Positions 34,117 to 43,408 of a stretch of 64,000 nucleotides of DNA are shown in pieces. The notes beneath the pieces were generated by a model that made no database searches, was not told where the DNA came from, and saw only the letters and a program-made list of their open reading frames with translations. The stretch is from the NCBI RefSeq assembly GCF_042651565.1, contig NZ_JBHSDF010000004.1. One strand, written 5' to 3'. The stretch comes from Salinispirillum marinum. GTDB taxonomy: Bacteria > Pseudomonadota > Gammaproteobacteria > Pseudomonadales > Natronospirillaceae. Position 1 is the first letter of the stretch, and the number at the start of each line of letters is the position of its first letter. A program made the position numbers and the translations under genes.

Positions 34117-35040
34117 ATGACGGCGCACACTTTACTCATTCCGCAAGCTATTTCAGCCTTAGAGTCGGTGATTCTCGGTAAGCCCCAACAGGTTCGGCTG
34201 GCACTGGCGACCGTTTTGGCGGGTGGGCACTTGTTGTTGGAAGATGTGCCGGGTGTGGGGAAAACCACGCTCAGCCATGCTCTGGCGCAGGTTCTGGGCT
34301 TGTCTTTCTGCCGCGTACAGTTCACCGCTGATATGATGCCGGCGGATCTTCTTGGTGGTGCCATGTTCCGCCCCGATACACACAGTTTTTCTGTGGTTAA
34401 AGGCCCCATCTTTACGCAGGTGTTGTTGGCCGATGAATTGAATCGAGCCTCGGCCAAGGCCCAGTCTGCGTTATTGGAAGCCATGGAAGAGCGCCAGGTA
34501 AGCTTGGATGGCGAAACCTTTGCCCTGCCTGATCCCTTTCTGGTCATTGCGACGCAAAATCCATTGTCGATGGCAGGAACACACCCGTTGCCGGAATCAC
34601 AATTGGATCGTTTTCTGCTGTCCATGCGACTGGGCTATCCCTCTGCTGAGGCCGAGCGTGCGCTGTTGCGCGGCGATGGTACGCAGCGACATTGGCGTGA
34701 CATCACGGCGGTGATCGAGGGGATGCAATTGCGTGCCCTGCAAGCACACGTCTTAACGGTCCATCTCAGTGACGCACTGCTCGACTATGTACAACGGTTG
34801 ATCATAGCGACCCGGCAATTGTCCGCCAGTGTTTTAGGTTTATCGCCCCGTGCGGCCGTAGGGTTGGTCCGGTGTGCCCAGGCTTGGGCCTTAATGGACC
34901 AGCGCGACTATGTGCAGCCGGATGATATTCAGGCTGTGTTTGTGCCGGTGTGCCAGCATCGGCTATACAGCCAGGAAGGTGTTTCTGGGCAGATGTTGGC
35001 CGAACAAGTGTTGGCCAGTACGCCGCTGCATGCACGTTGA
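34117..35040 (+). CDS. MoxR-family AAA+ ATPase
   Basis: A 307-residue AAA+ protein: Walker A LLLEDVPGVGKTTL (about residue 45), Walker B FTQVLLADELNRA (about 104), sensor region IATQNPLSMAGTHPLPESQLDRF, and a C-terminal lid domain with AVGLVRCAQAWAL. MoxR ATPases act as chaperones for partners with von Willebrand or DUF58 domains. Overlaps the DUF58 gene by 11 bp; with the transglutaminase gene it forms the moxR-DUF58-tgpA unit known in Pseudomonas. Confidence 0.92.
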   Translation: MTAHTLLIPQAISALESVILGKPQQVRLALATVLAGGHLLLEDVPGVGKTTLSHALAQVLGLSFCRVQFTADMMPADLLGGAMFRPDTHSFSVVKGPIFTQVLLADELNRASAKAQSALLEAMEERQVSLDGETFALPDPFLVIATQNPLSMAGTHPLPESQLDRFLLSMRLGYPSAEAERALLRGDGTQRHWRDITAVIEGMQLRALQAHVLTVHLSDALLDYVQRLIIATRQLSASVLGLSPRAAVGLVRCAQAWALMDQRDYVQPDDIQAVFVPVCQHRLYSQEGVSGQMLAEQVLASTPLHAR

Positions 35041-36037
35041 TGACGCTGTGCTGTCGCCTTGGGTAAGGATTCGACAGTGGGGAATACGTCAGTGGGCGCG
35101 CGCCATGGCGCAACGTATTCCTGCGCGCGCGGAGCAAGTGCTGGGACAACGCCAAATCTTTATTGTGCCTAATCGTTATGGTTTAGCCTTTCTCGGGCTG
35201 ATCTTATTGATTTATGTGCTCGGCACCAATTACCAGAACAACCTCATGCTGGGTTTTGCTTTTTGGCTCCTGGCGCTCTTCGTTTTATCCATTCTGTTGA
35301 CCTATCACAACTTGGCCGGGTTGCGTTTGCAAGCCGGGCCTGTCGCCATGGGGTGGGCAGATGATGCCCTAACGTATCAATGGTATGTCCAAGGCCAACG
35401 CGAACACTACGGTATCCTCATTCGTGCGCCGGAAGGTGCTTGGCAGAGCTTGCCGCATTTGGCGCCGTCGTCGCGAGAGACGGTGAAGGTCGTGCAACAG
35501 GTTCCCCGGCGGGGCGTTTATGCCGCACATCGTCAACGCGTAGAGTCGAGGTTCCCTTTTGGCTGGGTAACGGCGTGGACCTATTTTCAACCGGAGCAGA
35601 CAGTGATTGTTTGGCCAAAATGTCGGGATCATGGCCGGGTGAGTCACGCCATCGGCGAATCGAGCAAAACAAACCTCGGACCGATGACGGCGCGCGAGGG
35701 TTGGAGTGCAGCGCGGCCGTATCAATTGGGCGACACACCACGCCAGGTCTTATGGCGACATTATGTTCGGCGCGGTGAATTGTTAGTGAAAGCCGCTGAA
35801 CCACAGCAGAGGGCACCGCAACATCTGACGTTTGCCACGCTTGAAGATATGCCGCTGGAGCTGGCATTGGAGCAATTAGCGTTTTGGGTTCATGACAGTT
35901 TTGTGCATGATCGCCCGTGGTCATTGCGCCTCGATAAAGAATTTATACCGTTATCTTGTTCGCTTGACCATTATCATCTCAGTCTGACGGCATTGGCACG
36001 TTCTAGGTTACAACAAGAAGGGCTAGAGCATGTCTGA
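35030..36037 (+). CDS. DUF58-domain membrane protein
   Basis: A 335-residue protein with two adjacent membrane helices (about residues 50-90, GLAFLGLILLIYVLG and LALFVLSILLTY) and a DUF58 region near residue 225 (GPMTAREGWSAARPYQLGDTP, with a VLWRHYVRRGELLVK segment). I choose ATG 35030, which overlaps the moxR stop by 11 bp; the open frame runs 40 codons further upstream inside moxR with atypical Cys/Arg-rich sequence. DUF58 proteins accompany MoxR ATPases and transglutaminases; exact role unknown. Overlaps the next gene by 8 bp. Confidence 0.85.
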   Translation: MHVDDAVLSPWVRIRQWGIRQWARAMAQRIPARAEQVLGQRQIFIVPNRYGLAFLGLILLIYVLGTNYQNNLMLGFAFWLLALFVLSILLTYHNLAGLRLQAGPVAMGWADDALTYQWYVQGQREHYGILIRAPEGAWQSLPHLAPSSRETVKVVQQVPRRGVYAAHRQRVESRFPFGWVTAWTYFQPEQTVIVWPKCRDHGRVSHAIGESSKTNLGPMTAREGWSAARPYQLGDTPRQVLWRHYVRRGELLVKAAEPQQRAPQHLTFATLEDMPLELALEQLAFWVHDSFVHDRPWSLRLDKEFIPLSCSLDHYHLSLTALARSRLQQEGLEHV

Positions 36038-38138
36038 GTTGTCACAGCCTCTACCCGTCGTCGAACTTAATCCCGGGCCAAAAAAAGTATCGAACATGGT
36101 GTTGGTCGGTGCGGCTTGGTTGCGGGTGCGCAATTTACTGCATGTGGTGCAGGCGATGGTGGCCTTGCCAGCGTTCGTCATGTTGCCTGCGTGGTGGGTG
36201 GCGATGGTGCTGGGTGTCGTAGGGCTTTCCTGGTGGCGTGGCCGTCATCGCCAACGCCAGAACGAGGCGCTGTGGCCGTTCTGGTGGCCGGCGCTGTTGG
36301 TCATCGTATTGCCCGGCACGCTCCTGTGGTCGGGTCAGTCGCCGCTGGACTTGGCGTTCTATATTGCCTTGGCCTACCTCGGCGGCACACTGAAATTGCT
36401 GGAATTACGGACCTATCGGGATGTACTTTGGGTCACGTTTATGGCGTTGTTTGTTCTGGCGGTGTTCTTTTTGTTGGAACAAGGCATGTTGTATACCCTG
36501 TTTGTGGCGGTTGGTACATCGCTTTGCTTAGGTGCGTTGGTGCATGTGCATGCGCCCTTGGGCCTGCCTTGGCGCGCAGCATGGCAACAAGGCGGTCGCG
36601 CGCTCTTATGGGCCCTGCCGATGATGTTGCTGTTGTTCGTATTCTTCCCGCGCCTGCCGCCTTTATGGTCCATGCCGTTGCCGCAAGATCAGGCCCGTTC
36701 TGGCATCAGCAGTACCATGGCACCCGGTGACATTGCTGACCTCGCGATGTCGAATGCGTTAGCTTTCCGGGCTGAGTTCTCGGGAGCTGCCCCGTTGCCC
36801 GATGAACTTTATTGGCGCGTGCTGACGCTGACCCACTACGATGGACGACGTTGGTATCAGAGTCCGGCAGCCGGCAATGCATTGGGTTCGGCGTTGAGTT
36901 CTTCTTCAGTACCGTTGCAGCCGGTGGTGAACTCAGTGCAGTGGCAATATGAGTTATTGTTGGAGCCGACCGGGCAACCATGGGTGCCGGTGTTGGAGAA
37001 TCTGATTTCTTTTTCCGCTGAGGCCCGTCGGTTAGCGGATCAGCGCTTGCTATGGCATGAACCCATCAACATGGCACAGCGATTAACCGGTATTGCAGCG
37101 GCTGAGGTGATTTGGCAGGAGTCGCCTGAGGTGCTCGCACAAGCGCTACAATTGCCGGACGCCGGCATCACCGGCGCGGCGAACACTCGCCGCAATAACC
37201 CAAGAACTCATGCCTTGGCGGCGCAATTGTCGGGCGCGGCCGATACGCCGCAGGCCTATGTTACGGCGGTGCGAGAGTGGTTTCTTAATCAACCGTTCCG
37301 CTATACGTTGCAACCCGGTGCTATGTTAGGTCCGCATACCATAGATGACTTCTTATTGCGCGCACAATCGGGTTTTTGTGCGCATTTTGCGGAGGCGTTC
37401 GTGTTTTTGATGCGTGCTGCGGGTATCCCGGCGCGCGTAGTGGTAGGGTATCAAGGCGGTCAGCTCAGTTCGGACGAACGCTATTGGCGTGTCCGTCAGC
37501 GTGACGCGCACGCATGGGCAGAGGTCTGGTTAGGCGGTGCTTGGGTACGTATTGACCCCACGGCATGGGTAGCACCAGAGCGTATTCAAGGGAGTATGAC
37601 CGAGGAGTTGTTGGCACTGGACGAGCGTGAATGGTGGTCGGCCAGTGCTTCGCCATTATGGCAGCGGCTGTTCTGGCGCTGGGATCGTGTGCAATACCAA
37701 TGGCAGCGCTGGGTGGTGAATTTTTCCGCGGCAGACCGGCAAGGCTGGGGCTTTTTAGCGTGGTTTAAGGCACATGCTCAAACGGTAGCGATTATTTCTG
37801 CCATACTCTTCCTGTCAGTGTTCGGAACTTGGTATATTGCGCGATGGCGCAGAGAAAACAATAACAGCAGAACGCTGCGCAGATTAGAGCACCAGGCTCG
37901 CACAGCCTGTTTGCGTTGTAGACCAGATTTACCCGAAAACGAAGGCTTGACCCATTGGGCTATACACTTAAGGGGCACCCATCCCGAGCTGGCGCAGGAT
38001 TTAGCTGAGTTTGCACAGGTATTTTTGGCGCTGTGTTACGGTAGGCCGTCAAACCAACAGGGCGAGCGTTTACGGACAGCTCGAGAATACTTGCAGCATT
38101 TACAGCGACGAGTAAAGCATGAAAGAAATAGCCGATGA
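36030..38138 (+). CDS. tgpA: TgpA-like membrane transglutaminase (DUF3488 + transglutaminase core)
   Basis: A 702-residue inner-membrane protein. Several N-terminal helices (about residues 20-205) form the DUF3488 region, then a periplasmic transglutaminase-like core with the intact triad Cys450 (SGFCAHFAEAFVFLMR), His494 (RDAHAWAEVWL) and Asp509 (RIDPTAW), one further helix near 585-605, and a C-terminal cytoplasmic DUF4129-like tail. Pseudomonas TgpA is essential and acts at the envelope. Overlaps its neighbours by 8 and 20 bp, so it is one operon with moxR, DUF58 and possibly the GGDEF gene. Confidence 0.9.
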   Translation: MSELSQPLPVVELNPGPKKVSNMVLVGAAWLRVRNLLHVVQAMVALPAFVMLPAWWVAMVLGVVGLSWWRGRHRQRQNEALWPFWWPALLVIVLPGTLLWSGQSPLDLAFYIALAYLGGTLKLLELRTYRDVLWVTFMALFVLAVFFLLEQGMLYTLFVAVGTSLCLGALVHVHAPLGLPWRAAWQQGGRALLWALPMMLLLFVFFPRLPPLWSMPLPQDQARSGISSTMAPGDIADLAMSNALAFRAEFSGAAPLPDELYWRVLTLTHYDGRRWYQSPAAGNALGSALSSSSVPLQPVVNSVQWQYELLLEPTGQPWVPVLENLISFSAEARRLADQRLLWHEPINMAQRLTGIAAAEVIWQESPEVLAQALQLPDAGITGAANTRRNNPRTHALAAQLSGAADTPQAYVTAVREWFLNQPFRYTLQPGAMLGPHTIDDFLLRAQSGFCAHFAEAFVFLMRAAGIPARVVVGYQGGQLSSDERYWRVRQRDAHAWAEVWLGGAWVRIDPTAWVAPERIQGSMTEELLALDEREWWSASASPLWQRLFWRWDRVQYQWQRWVVNFSAADRQGWGFLAWFKAHAQTVAIISAILFLSVFGTWYIARWRRENNNSRTLRRLEHQARTACLRCRPDLPENEGLTHWAIHLRGTHPELAQDLAEFAQVFLALCYGRPSNQQGERLRTAREYLQHLQRRVKHERNSR

Positions 38139-39738
38139 CAAGGAGCGTGTAAAAGAACTCCAGATGCACTTTGGGCGTCGGGTAATCAGTGATGCTCGCG
38201 CTCTGGTAGAGCAATGGTTCAGTTTGCGCGAGCAGCACTGGCAAGCGGATTGGTATCATCAGTTCAGCAGCAAGTTGCAGCGTTTGGAAAAATCGGCGCA
38301 ACGCTATGAACAGCCTAATTTGGCCCGTATTGCCGCTGACATTCGCGGTATCTTTGAACAGTGCGATATGGCGCGCGCACCCAAGAGTCAAATGATCGCG
38401 GCCTTGGCGGACCACATCAGTCAGTTAACCCAGGTCGCCGCACGACATACCGACCCGAATTCAACCGCAAAACTGGCGTTTATTCGTCAGGATGTTTATG
38501 TGGCGATCGCCGATGCAGAGATGGCCGAATCGGTATTGCAACAGCTGGAATCCTTTGGGATTCACGCCGAAATCACGGCGGACCCGGACAGTTTGCAGCG
38601 GGCGCGCGCCTATCGGCGACCCTTGGCGGTTGTGATCGATTTCAACTTCTTTGCCCATGAAGGCGGTTTGGCCCTGATGGAACGGCTGCAACATGATCAG
38701 CAACGGAAAATACCGGCCATTTTCTATTTGCGTGAAGAGCCCAGTATGGCGCAGCGGTTGGCCGCGATTCGTGTGGGTGGACAAGGCTTCATCAATAATG
38801 ATGTGTCGCTCATGCGTACGGTCGAGAAGTTGGAGCGCGATGCGCACAGCCGTGTACCCGATCCGTATCGGGTGTTGATTGTGGATGACTCCAAAACCCA
38901 ATCGATGCACGCCGCACAAATTCTGAACGCCGTGGGCATCATTACGGAAGCGGTGTTTGATCCCTTGACGTTGTTTGAACACATCGACGACTTTCAGCCG
39001 GACATGATTCTAATGGACATGTACATGCCGCAATGTAACGGTGTGGAATTGGCCACCGTGTTGCGGCAGCTACCCCAATATGACCGTATTCCGATTATCT
39101 TCCTTTCAGCCGAAGAGGACGTCGCCAAACAGATGGCAGCGATGGCAGAAGGTGGAGATGATTTTCTCACCAAGCCAGTGCGACCGGAAATTCTGGTGGC
39201 CACGGTGCAGCATCGCTGCAAACGAAATCGTGCCATGCGGACGTGGATGGAGCGCGATAGCCTGACCGGACTGTATGACCATAGCCACATTCTGCAACGG
39301 TTACAGGCTGAGCTGCACCGCGCCGAGCGGCAGAAAACACACCTGTCATTTGCCATGATCGATTTGGACAAATTCAAAGCGGTGAACGATACCTATGGCC
39401 ACCCGGCCGGTGACCGCGTACTGAAAAACCTCTCCTTGTTACTGCGCCAACGCTTGCGCAAAACCGATATTATCGGGCGTTATGGTGGCGAAGAGTTTGT
39501 GGTGATTCTGCCTGAGACGGATGCGGAACATGCTCGACAAGTGATGACGGAATTGTTACATGCGTTTAAAGACGTTCGTCATCCGGTCGGGGAGAAGGAC
39601 ATTCAGTGCAGCTTCAGCAGCGGTGTGGCGCAATGGATACCAGGCGAAGCGGCCTCTGATTTATCCGTCCGCGCCGATACGGCACTGTATGCCGCGAAAG
39701 AGCAAGGTCGTTCAAGGGTTGAAGTATCCCAACCATAA
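38119..39738 (+). CDS. Receiver-domain diguanylate cyclase with N-terminal pseudo-receiver
   Basis: A 539-residue protein. Residues 1-110 are helical, perhaps an Hpt-like bundle without an obvious phospho-His. About 115-235 looks like a receiver fold (VYVAIADAEMAESVLQQLES, AVVIDFNFF) lacking the usual acidic pocket. A full receiver follows at about 248-365 (VLIVDDSK, phospho-Asp300 in ILMDMYMPQ, PIIFLSAEED, FLTKPV), then a GGDEF domain at 370-535 with GGEEF at about 456-460 and an RxxD inhibitory site (RKTD) just before it. It should make c-di-GMP under phosphorelay control. Overlaps tgpA by 20 bp. Confidence 0.9.
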   Translation: MKEIADDKERVKELQMHFGRRVISDARALVEQWFSLREQHWQADWYHQFSSKLQRLEKSAQRYEQPNLARIAADIRGIFEQCDMARAPKSQMIAALADHISQLTQVAARHTDPNSTAKLAFIRQDVYVAIADAEMAESVLQQLESFGIHAEITADPDSLQRARAYRRPLAVVIDFNFFAHEGGLALMERLQHDQQRKIPAIFYLREEPSMAQRLAAIRVGGQGFINNDVSLMRTVEKLERDAHSRVPDPYRVLIVDDSKTQSMHAAQILNAVGIITEAVFDPLTLFEHIDDFQPDMILMDMYMPQCNGVELATVLRQLPQYDRIPIIFLSAEEDVAKQMAAMAEGGDDFLTKPVRPEILVATVQHRCKRNRAMRTWMERDSLTGLYDHSHILQRLQAELHRAERQKTHLSFAMIDLDKFKAVNDTYGHPAGDRVLKNLSLLLRQRLRKTDIIGRYGGEEFVVILPETDAEHARQVMTELLHAFKDVRHPVGEKDIQCSFSSGVAQWIPGEAASDLSVRADTALYAAKEQGRSRVEVSQP

Positions 39739-39767
39739 CCACCCTCGCTTTAGTGCGCGTCCTTCCT

Positions 39768-39773
39768 TATAAT
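39768..39773 (+). promoter_or_regulatory. Probable -10 box of gltX
   Basis: A consensus TATAAT followed by a GC-rich GCGCGGTC discriminator, 62 bp before the gltX ATG. The -35 position has no good TTGACA match, so the promoter call rests on the -10 alone. Confidence 0.5.
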
Positions 39774-39835
39774 GCGCGGTCACATTGAAGCCAGCGCCCG
39801 CTGGCTCGTCATCAGATCGGAGTTTAAGAGGATTC

Positions 39836-41332
39836 ATGGCTAAAATCCGTACTCGTGTTGCGCCATCGCCAACCGGCGACCCGCACGTAGGCACCGCATA
39901 CATTGCATTGTTCAACCGCGCCTTTGCGAAAAGCCAAGGCGGTGAGTTCATTCTGCGTATTGAAGATACCGACCAGCAACGCAGCACGCCAGAATCGGAA
40001 CAGGCCATTTTGAATGCCTTGCAATGGATGGGCTTGACGTGGGATGAAGGCCCGGATATCGGTGGACCTCACGGCCCCTACCGGCAGAGTGATCGTTCGG
40101 ATATTTACAAGCAATACGCTGATCAACTGATTGAACAGGGTCATGCGTTTCATTGTTTCTGTACGTCCGAGCGTCTCGATGCGATGCGTCGTCAACAGCG
40201 CTTGAATGGTCAGCCACCCGGGTATGACGGTCGTTGTAAAGGCTTGACGAAAGAGCAGGTAGCCGAGCGCCATGCCGCCGGTGAGAAGTCCGTGGTACGG
40301 ATGGACGTTCCGCGTGAGGGCGCCTGTGAAGTGCGCGACATGCTGCGCGACCCCATTGAGATCGAGTGGAAACAAGTCGACATGCAGGTGCTGTTAAAGT
40401 CGGACGGCCTGCCAAGCTATCACCTCGCCAATGTGGTAGACGACCACTTGATGGAAATTACTCACGTTATTCGCGGTGAAGAGTGGATTTCCTCGACGCC
40501 GAAACACATTTTGCTGTACCAGTATTTTGGTTGGGAAGCACCGCAGTTTTTCCACATGCCGTTGTTGCGTAATGCGGACAAATCGAAGTTATCGAAGCGT
40601 AAAAACCCAACATCGATCGATTATTACCGTCGCTTGGGTATCCTGCCAGAAGCCCTGCTGAATTACCTCGGTATGATGGGTTGGACCATGCCGGATGGTG
40701 AAGAGAAATTCACGCTGGATGAAATGGTGAACAATTTCGATATCAATCGGGTGTCTTTAGGGGGGCCGGTCTTTGATACCGAGAAGCTGGATTGGTTGAA
40801 TGGTCGTTACCTGCGTGAGAGCCTCAGCGATGAAGAGTTTGCGCAGCGCCTGATGGATTGGGCTTACAACAAAGACTACATCATGCAGTTCCTGCCGTTG
40901 GTGCGCGAACGGGTTGAGCGTTTGAGTGATGTTGCGCCCTTAGCGGGCTTCTTTTTCGCCGGTATGCCGGCGATCAGCGCCGACGACTTTGCGCACAAGA
41001 AGATCGACGCCGAGCTGACACGCAAAATTTTACAACTCAGTTTGTGGAAGTTGGAAACCGAACGTCATTGGGATAAAGAGCATATTATGGCTGACGTAAA
41101 AGCCATTGGTGACCACCTCGGGGTGAAGCTCAAAGATGTATTGTTTCCGTTCTTTGTTGCCATCACCGGTTCACCACGCTCCGTATCCGTATTGGATGCC
41201 ATGGTGATTCTTGGACCTGATATGGTACGCGCGCGCTTGCGTTTTGCGTTGGGCTTGTTCGATGCATTGTCTAAAAAAGAACTGAAGGCGTTGGAAGACG
41301 AATTCGCGGCCATCGGTCAATTCATGGATTAA
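39836..41332 (+). CDS. gltX: Glutamyl-tRNA synthetase
   Basis: A 498-residue class I synthetase. The HIGH-type signature is SPTGDPHVGTAYIALFN near residue 10 and the KMSKS-type signature is KLSKRKNPTSID near 250. ATG 39836 has AAGAGGA upstream and gives the normal N-terminus MAKIRTRVAPSPTG; the open frame extends 17 codons earlier without conservation. A terminator follows at 41355. Confidence 0.97.
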   Translation: MAKIRTRVAPSPTGDPHVGTAYIALFNRAFAKSQGGEFILRIEDTDQQRSTPESEQAILNALQWMGLTWDEGPDIGGPHGPYRQSDRSDIYKQYADQLIEQGHAFHCFCTSERLDAMRRQQRLNGQPPGYDGRCKGLTKEQVAERHAAGEKSVVRMDVPREGACEVRDMLRDPIEIEWKQVDMQVLLKSDGLPSYHLANVVDDHLMEITHVIRGEEWISSTPKHILLYQYFGWEAPQFFHMPLLRNADKSKLSKRKNPTSIDYYRRLGILPEALLNYLGMMGWTMPDGEEKFTLDEMVNNFDINRVSLGGPVFDTEKLDWLNGRYLRESLSDEEFAQRLMDWAYNKDYIMQFLPLVRERVERLSDVAPLAGFFFAGMPAISADDFAHKKIDAELTRKILQLSLWKLETERHWDKEHIMADVKAIGDHLGVKLKDVLFPFFVAITGSPRSVSVLDAMVILGPDMVRARLRFALGLFDALSKKELKALEDEFAAIGQFMD

Positions 41333-41354
41333 CGCCGACTGGATCAAAATCACC

Positions 41355-41388
41355 AAACCCCGGTATGGTCTTCGTGCCGGGGTTTTTT
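41355..41388 (+). terminator. Intrinsic terminator after gltX
   Basis: AAACCCCGG pairs with CCGGGGTTT, followed by a T run, 22 bp after the gltX stop. Confidence 0.88.
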
Positions 41389-41460
41389 ATTTTAGGTCTG
41401 CGCGTATTTTTCTGCTAACGTTAGAAAGTGACCAAAAGGTTAAGGCTCGGCAGAGTTCAT

Positions 41461-42969
41461 ATGTCATCAACCACTAAGACAGCGTTGCGCCTCGCACTCA
41501 CCTATATCGTGATGGGGTCGCTGTGGATCCTGTTTTCAGACCGTGCCTTGGCGCTGTTCGTGCAAGATGCTGCGCAGCTTTCGCAGTTGCAAACCGCGAA
41601 GGGCTGGGCCTTTGTGTTGCTTACCGGGTTACTGTTTTTCGTCTTGGCACGCCGTGCGTTAACCCGTGAATTGGCCTTGTCGGAACGTGATGCGCTAACA
41701 CAACTCTTGAATCGACACATGTTTCGACGCGAGCTGGACAATGAGTTGCGCTTGGCCGTGCAATCGGGTGAATATCTGACGTTACTGCACCTCAATATGG
41801 ACGGCTTTCGACAGATCAACAACACCGCAGGGCAGGCTGTGGGTGATGAGTTACTGCGCCACGTGGCCGACGTACTGCGCGATCAATTTGATACACGCGC
41901 CGTTATCGGGCGTTTAGCAGGTGACGAGTTTGCGGTTTCTTTGCGTGGCTTGGCGTGGGATACCGAACTGGTGCCAGAGCTCAGCGCCATTCAACAGAAA
42001 ATTTCGACCATTCGCTTGCCGGCGCATCCTTCTGTCGGTCTGACTTCATGCATTGGTGCAGCGCACTTTCCGGTGGATGGGTTGAACAGTAAAAGTTTGA
42101 TGGCCGCCGCTGCGTTGGCCTTGGATGAGGCAAAACAACATGGGGTGGGTGAGTTTCGACTCTATAATCAGAACTACGGTGATGACGTTCATTCGCGCCA
42201 GCAATTGATTCTGGACTTTAAGACGGCGCTTGCGGAAGACGGGTTGTCGGTGGTTTACCAGCCACAAATCGATTGTCGCACACGACAGATATCCGGTGTG
42301 GAAGTACTGGTGCGTTGGATTCGAGAAGATGGAGTGGCCGTGCGACCTGACCAATTTATTCCTTTGGCCGAACAACAAGGGATGATTGGATTGGTGACTG
42401 ATTTTGTCTGTCGCCAAGCGATACAAGAGCTTAAAGCTGCAAAATTGTTGGGCAGCGTTTTGCCTCGGGTATCGCTCAATATATCTGCCATGGATTTTAA
42501 CGGCACGGAGTCGCTGAAGCGCTTTGTTTGCTTGTTTGCCGACCATGAGGTTGAGCCCTCCTGGATTCAGTTGGAAATTACTGAAACCGCGGTTATGAAT
42601 AATGTGGAAGGATCGATTTCGGCGCTGCAAGGGTTGCGTGAACACGGCTTCCAAATATCCGTGGATGATTTCGGTACCGGGTATTCTTCTTTAAGCATGC
42701 TGCGCCGCCTGCCGGTGCAAGAACTCAAGATTGATCAATCCTTTATTCGGGATATCCCACACGACCATAATGATTGTTCTATTGTACGGACGATTTTGGC
42801 GATGTCGGCGGCCTTGGGGTTGCGCACCGTCGCAGAAGGTGTTGAAACCGATGCGCAGGCAGCGTTCTTGCTAGAGCACGTCTGTACCGAATTGCAAGGC
42901 TATCGTTTTGCGCGCCCGATGCCGATTGCTGACCTTGAGGCGTTTATCGCCACGTATCGCGCGGCTTGA
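41461..42969 (+). CDS. Membrane GGDEF-EAL protein (c-di-GMP turnover)
   Basis: About 502 residues. Two membrane helices (about residues 10-30 and 50-70) enclose a short loop, followed by GGDEF and EAL domains. The GGDEF site reads AGDEF (about 153-157), a first-Gly substitution that may weaken or keep cyclase activity. The EAL domain keeps its catalytic residues: Glu in EVLVRW (about 281), Asn in SLNISAMDF, Glu in LEITETAVM, Asp pair in VDDFGTGYSSL, Lys in ELKIDQSFI and Glu in AEGVET, so phosphodiesterase activity is likely. I prefer ATG 41461; a GTG at 41428 is in frame. Confidence 0.88.
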   Translation: MSSTTKTALRLALTYIVMGSLWILFSDRALALFVQDAAQLSQLQTAKGWAFVLLTGLLFFVLARRALTRELALSERDALTQLLNRHMFRRELDNELRLAVQSGEYLTLLHLNMDGFRQINNTAGQAVGDELLRHVADVLRDQFDTRAVIGRLAGDEFAVSLRGLAWDTELVPELSAIQQKISTIRLPAHPSVGLTSCIGAAHFPVDGLNSKSLMAAAALALDEAKQHGVGEFRLYNQNYGDDVHSRQQLILDFKTALAEDGLSVVYQPQIDCRTRQISGVEVLVRWIREDGVAVRPDQFIPLAEQQGMIGLVTDFVCRQAIQELKAAKLLGSVLPRVSLNISAMDFNGTESLKRFVCLFADHEVEPSWIQLEITETAVMNNVEGSISALQGLREHGFQISVDDFGTGYSSLSMLRRLPVQELKIDQSFIRDIPHDHNDCSIVRTILAMSAALGLRTVAEGVETDAQAAFLLEHVCTELQGYRFARPMPIADLEAFIATYRAA

Positions 42970-42993
42970 TTTCCCTCGTTGAACCCGTATAAT
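42966..42993 (+). promoter_or_regulatory. Promoter of the rpsP operon
   Basis: TTGATT at 42966-42971 and TATAAT at 42988-42993 with a 16-bp spacer; the -35 overlaps the stop of the GGDEF-EAL gene. A C/G-rich stretch follows the -10, as in growth-rate-controlled promoters. It leaves a leader of about 130 bases before rpsP. Confidence 0.7.
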
Positions 42994-43092
42994 CGCCGCT
43001 CCCGTGCTGTACCTGCATTTTCGGAGGCTGGTTACAGTATTTTTTTAATCCGGTTTTAGGGTTCGGGCACACATAAACCCGGCAGCTAGAAC

Positions 43093-43115
43093 GGTAGGTG
43101 ATTTCAAAGCCTACC
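43093..43115 (+). promoter_or_regulatory. Hairpin in the rpsP leader
   Basis: GGTAGG pairs with CCTACC around an 11-base loop, ending about 7 bases before the AGGAGG ribosome site of rpsP. Ribosomal-protein operons often carry leader structures used in feedback; I do not recognise this one as a known family. Confidence 0.35.
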
Positions 43116-43132
43116 CCTGATAGGAGGACGCG

Positions 43133-43381
43133 ATGGTAGTTATACGTTTAGCACGAGGCGGCTCTAAAAAGCGCCCATTTTACCACTTGACCGTTGCAGA
43201 TAGCCGTCGTCCACGTGATGGACGTCATATCGAGCAAATCGGTTTCTTTAATCCAATTGCCCGTGGTCAGGAAGAGCGCTTGCGCATCGCCCTCGATCGC
43301 GTCGACTATTGGGTAGGTAAAGGCGCTCAGCCGTCTGAGCGTGTTAGTCAACTCATTAAAGAGTTCAAAAAATCCGCATGA
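43133..43381 (+). CDS. rpsP: 30S ribosomal protein S16
   Basis: An 82-residue S16 recognised by VIRLARGGSKKRPFYHLTV and the ADSRRPRDGRHIEQIGFFNP segment. A strong AGGAGG lies upstream of the ATG. It is first in the conserved rpsP-rimM-trmD-rplS operon. Confidence 0.98.
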   Translation: MVVIRLARGGSKKRPFYHLTVADSRRPRDGRHIEQIGFFNPIARGQEERLRIALDRVDYWVGKGAQPSERVSQLIKEFKKSA

Positions 43382-43408
43382 TCTGCTGAATGCGGGGCGT
43401 AAGAAGTG

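Noticed and set aside
34910..35029. Longer N-terminus for the DUF58 protein
   Set aside because: The extra 40 residues are Cys/Arg-rich out-of-frame moxR sequence; ATG 35030 with an 11-bp overlap is normal for this operon.
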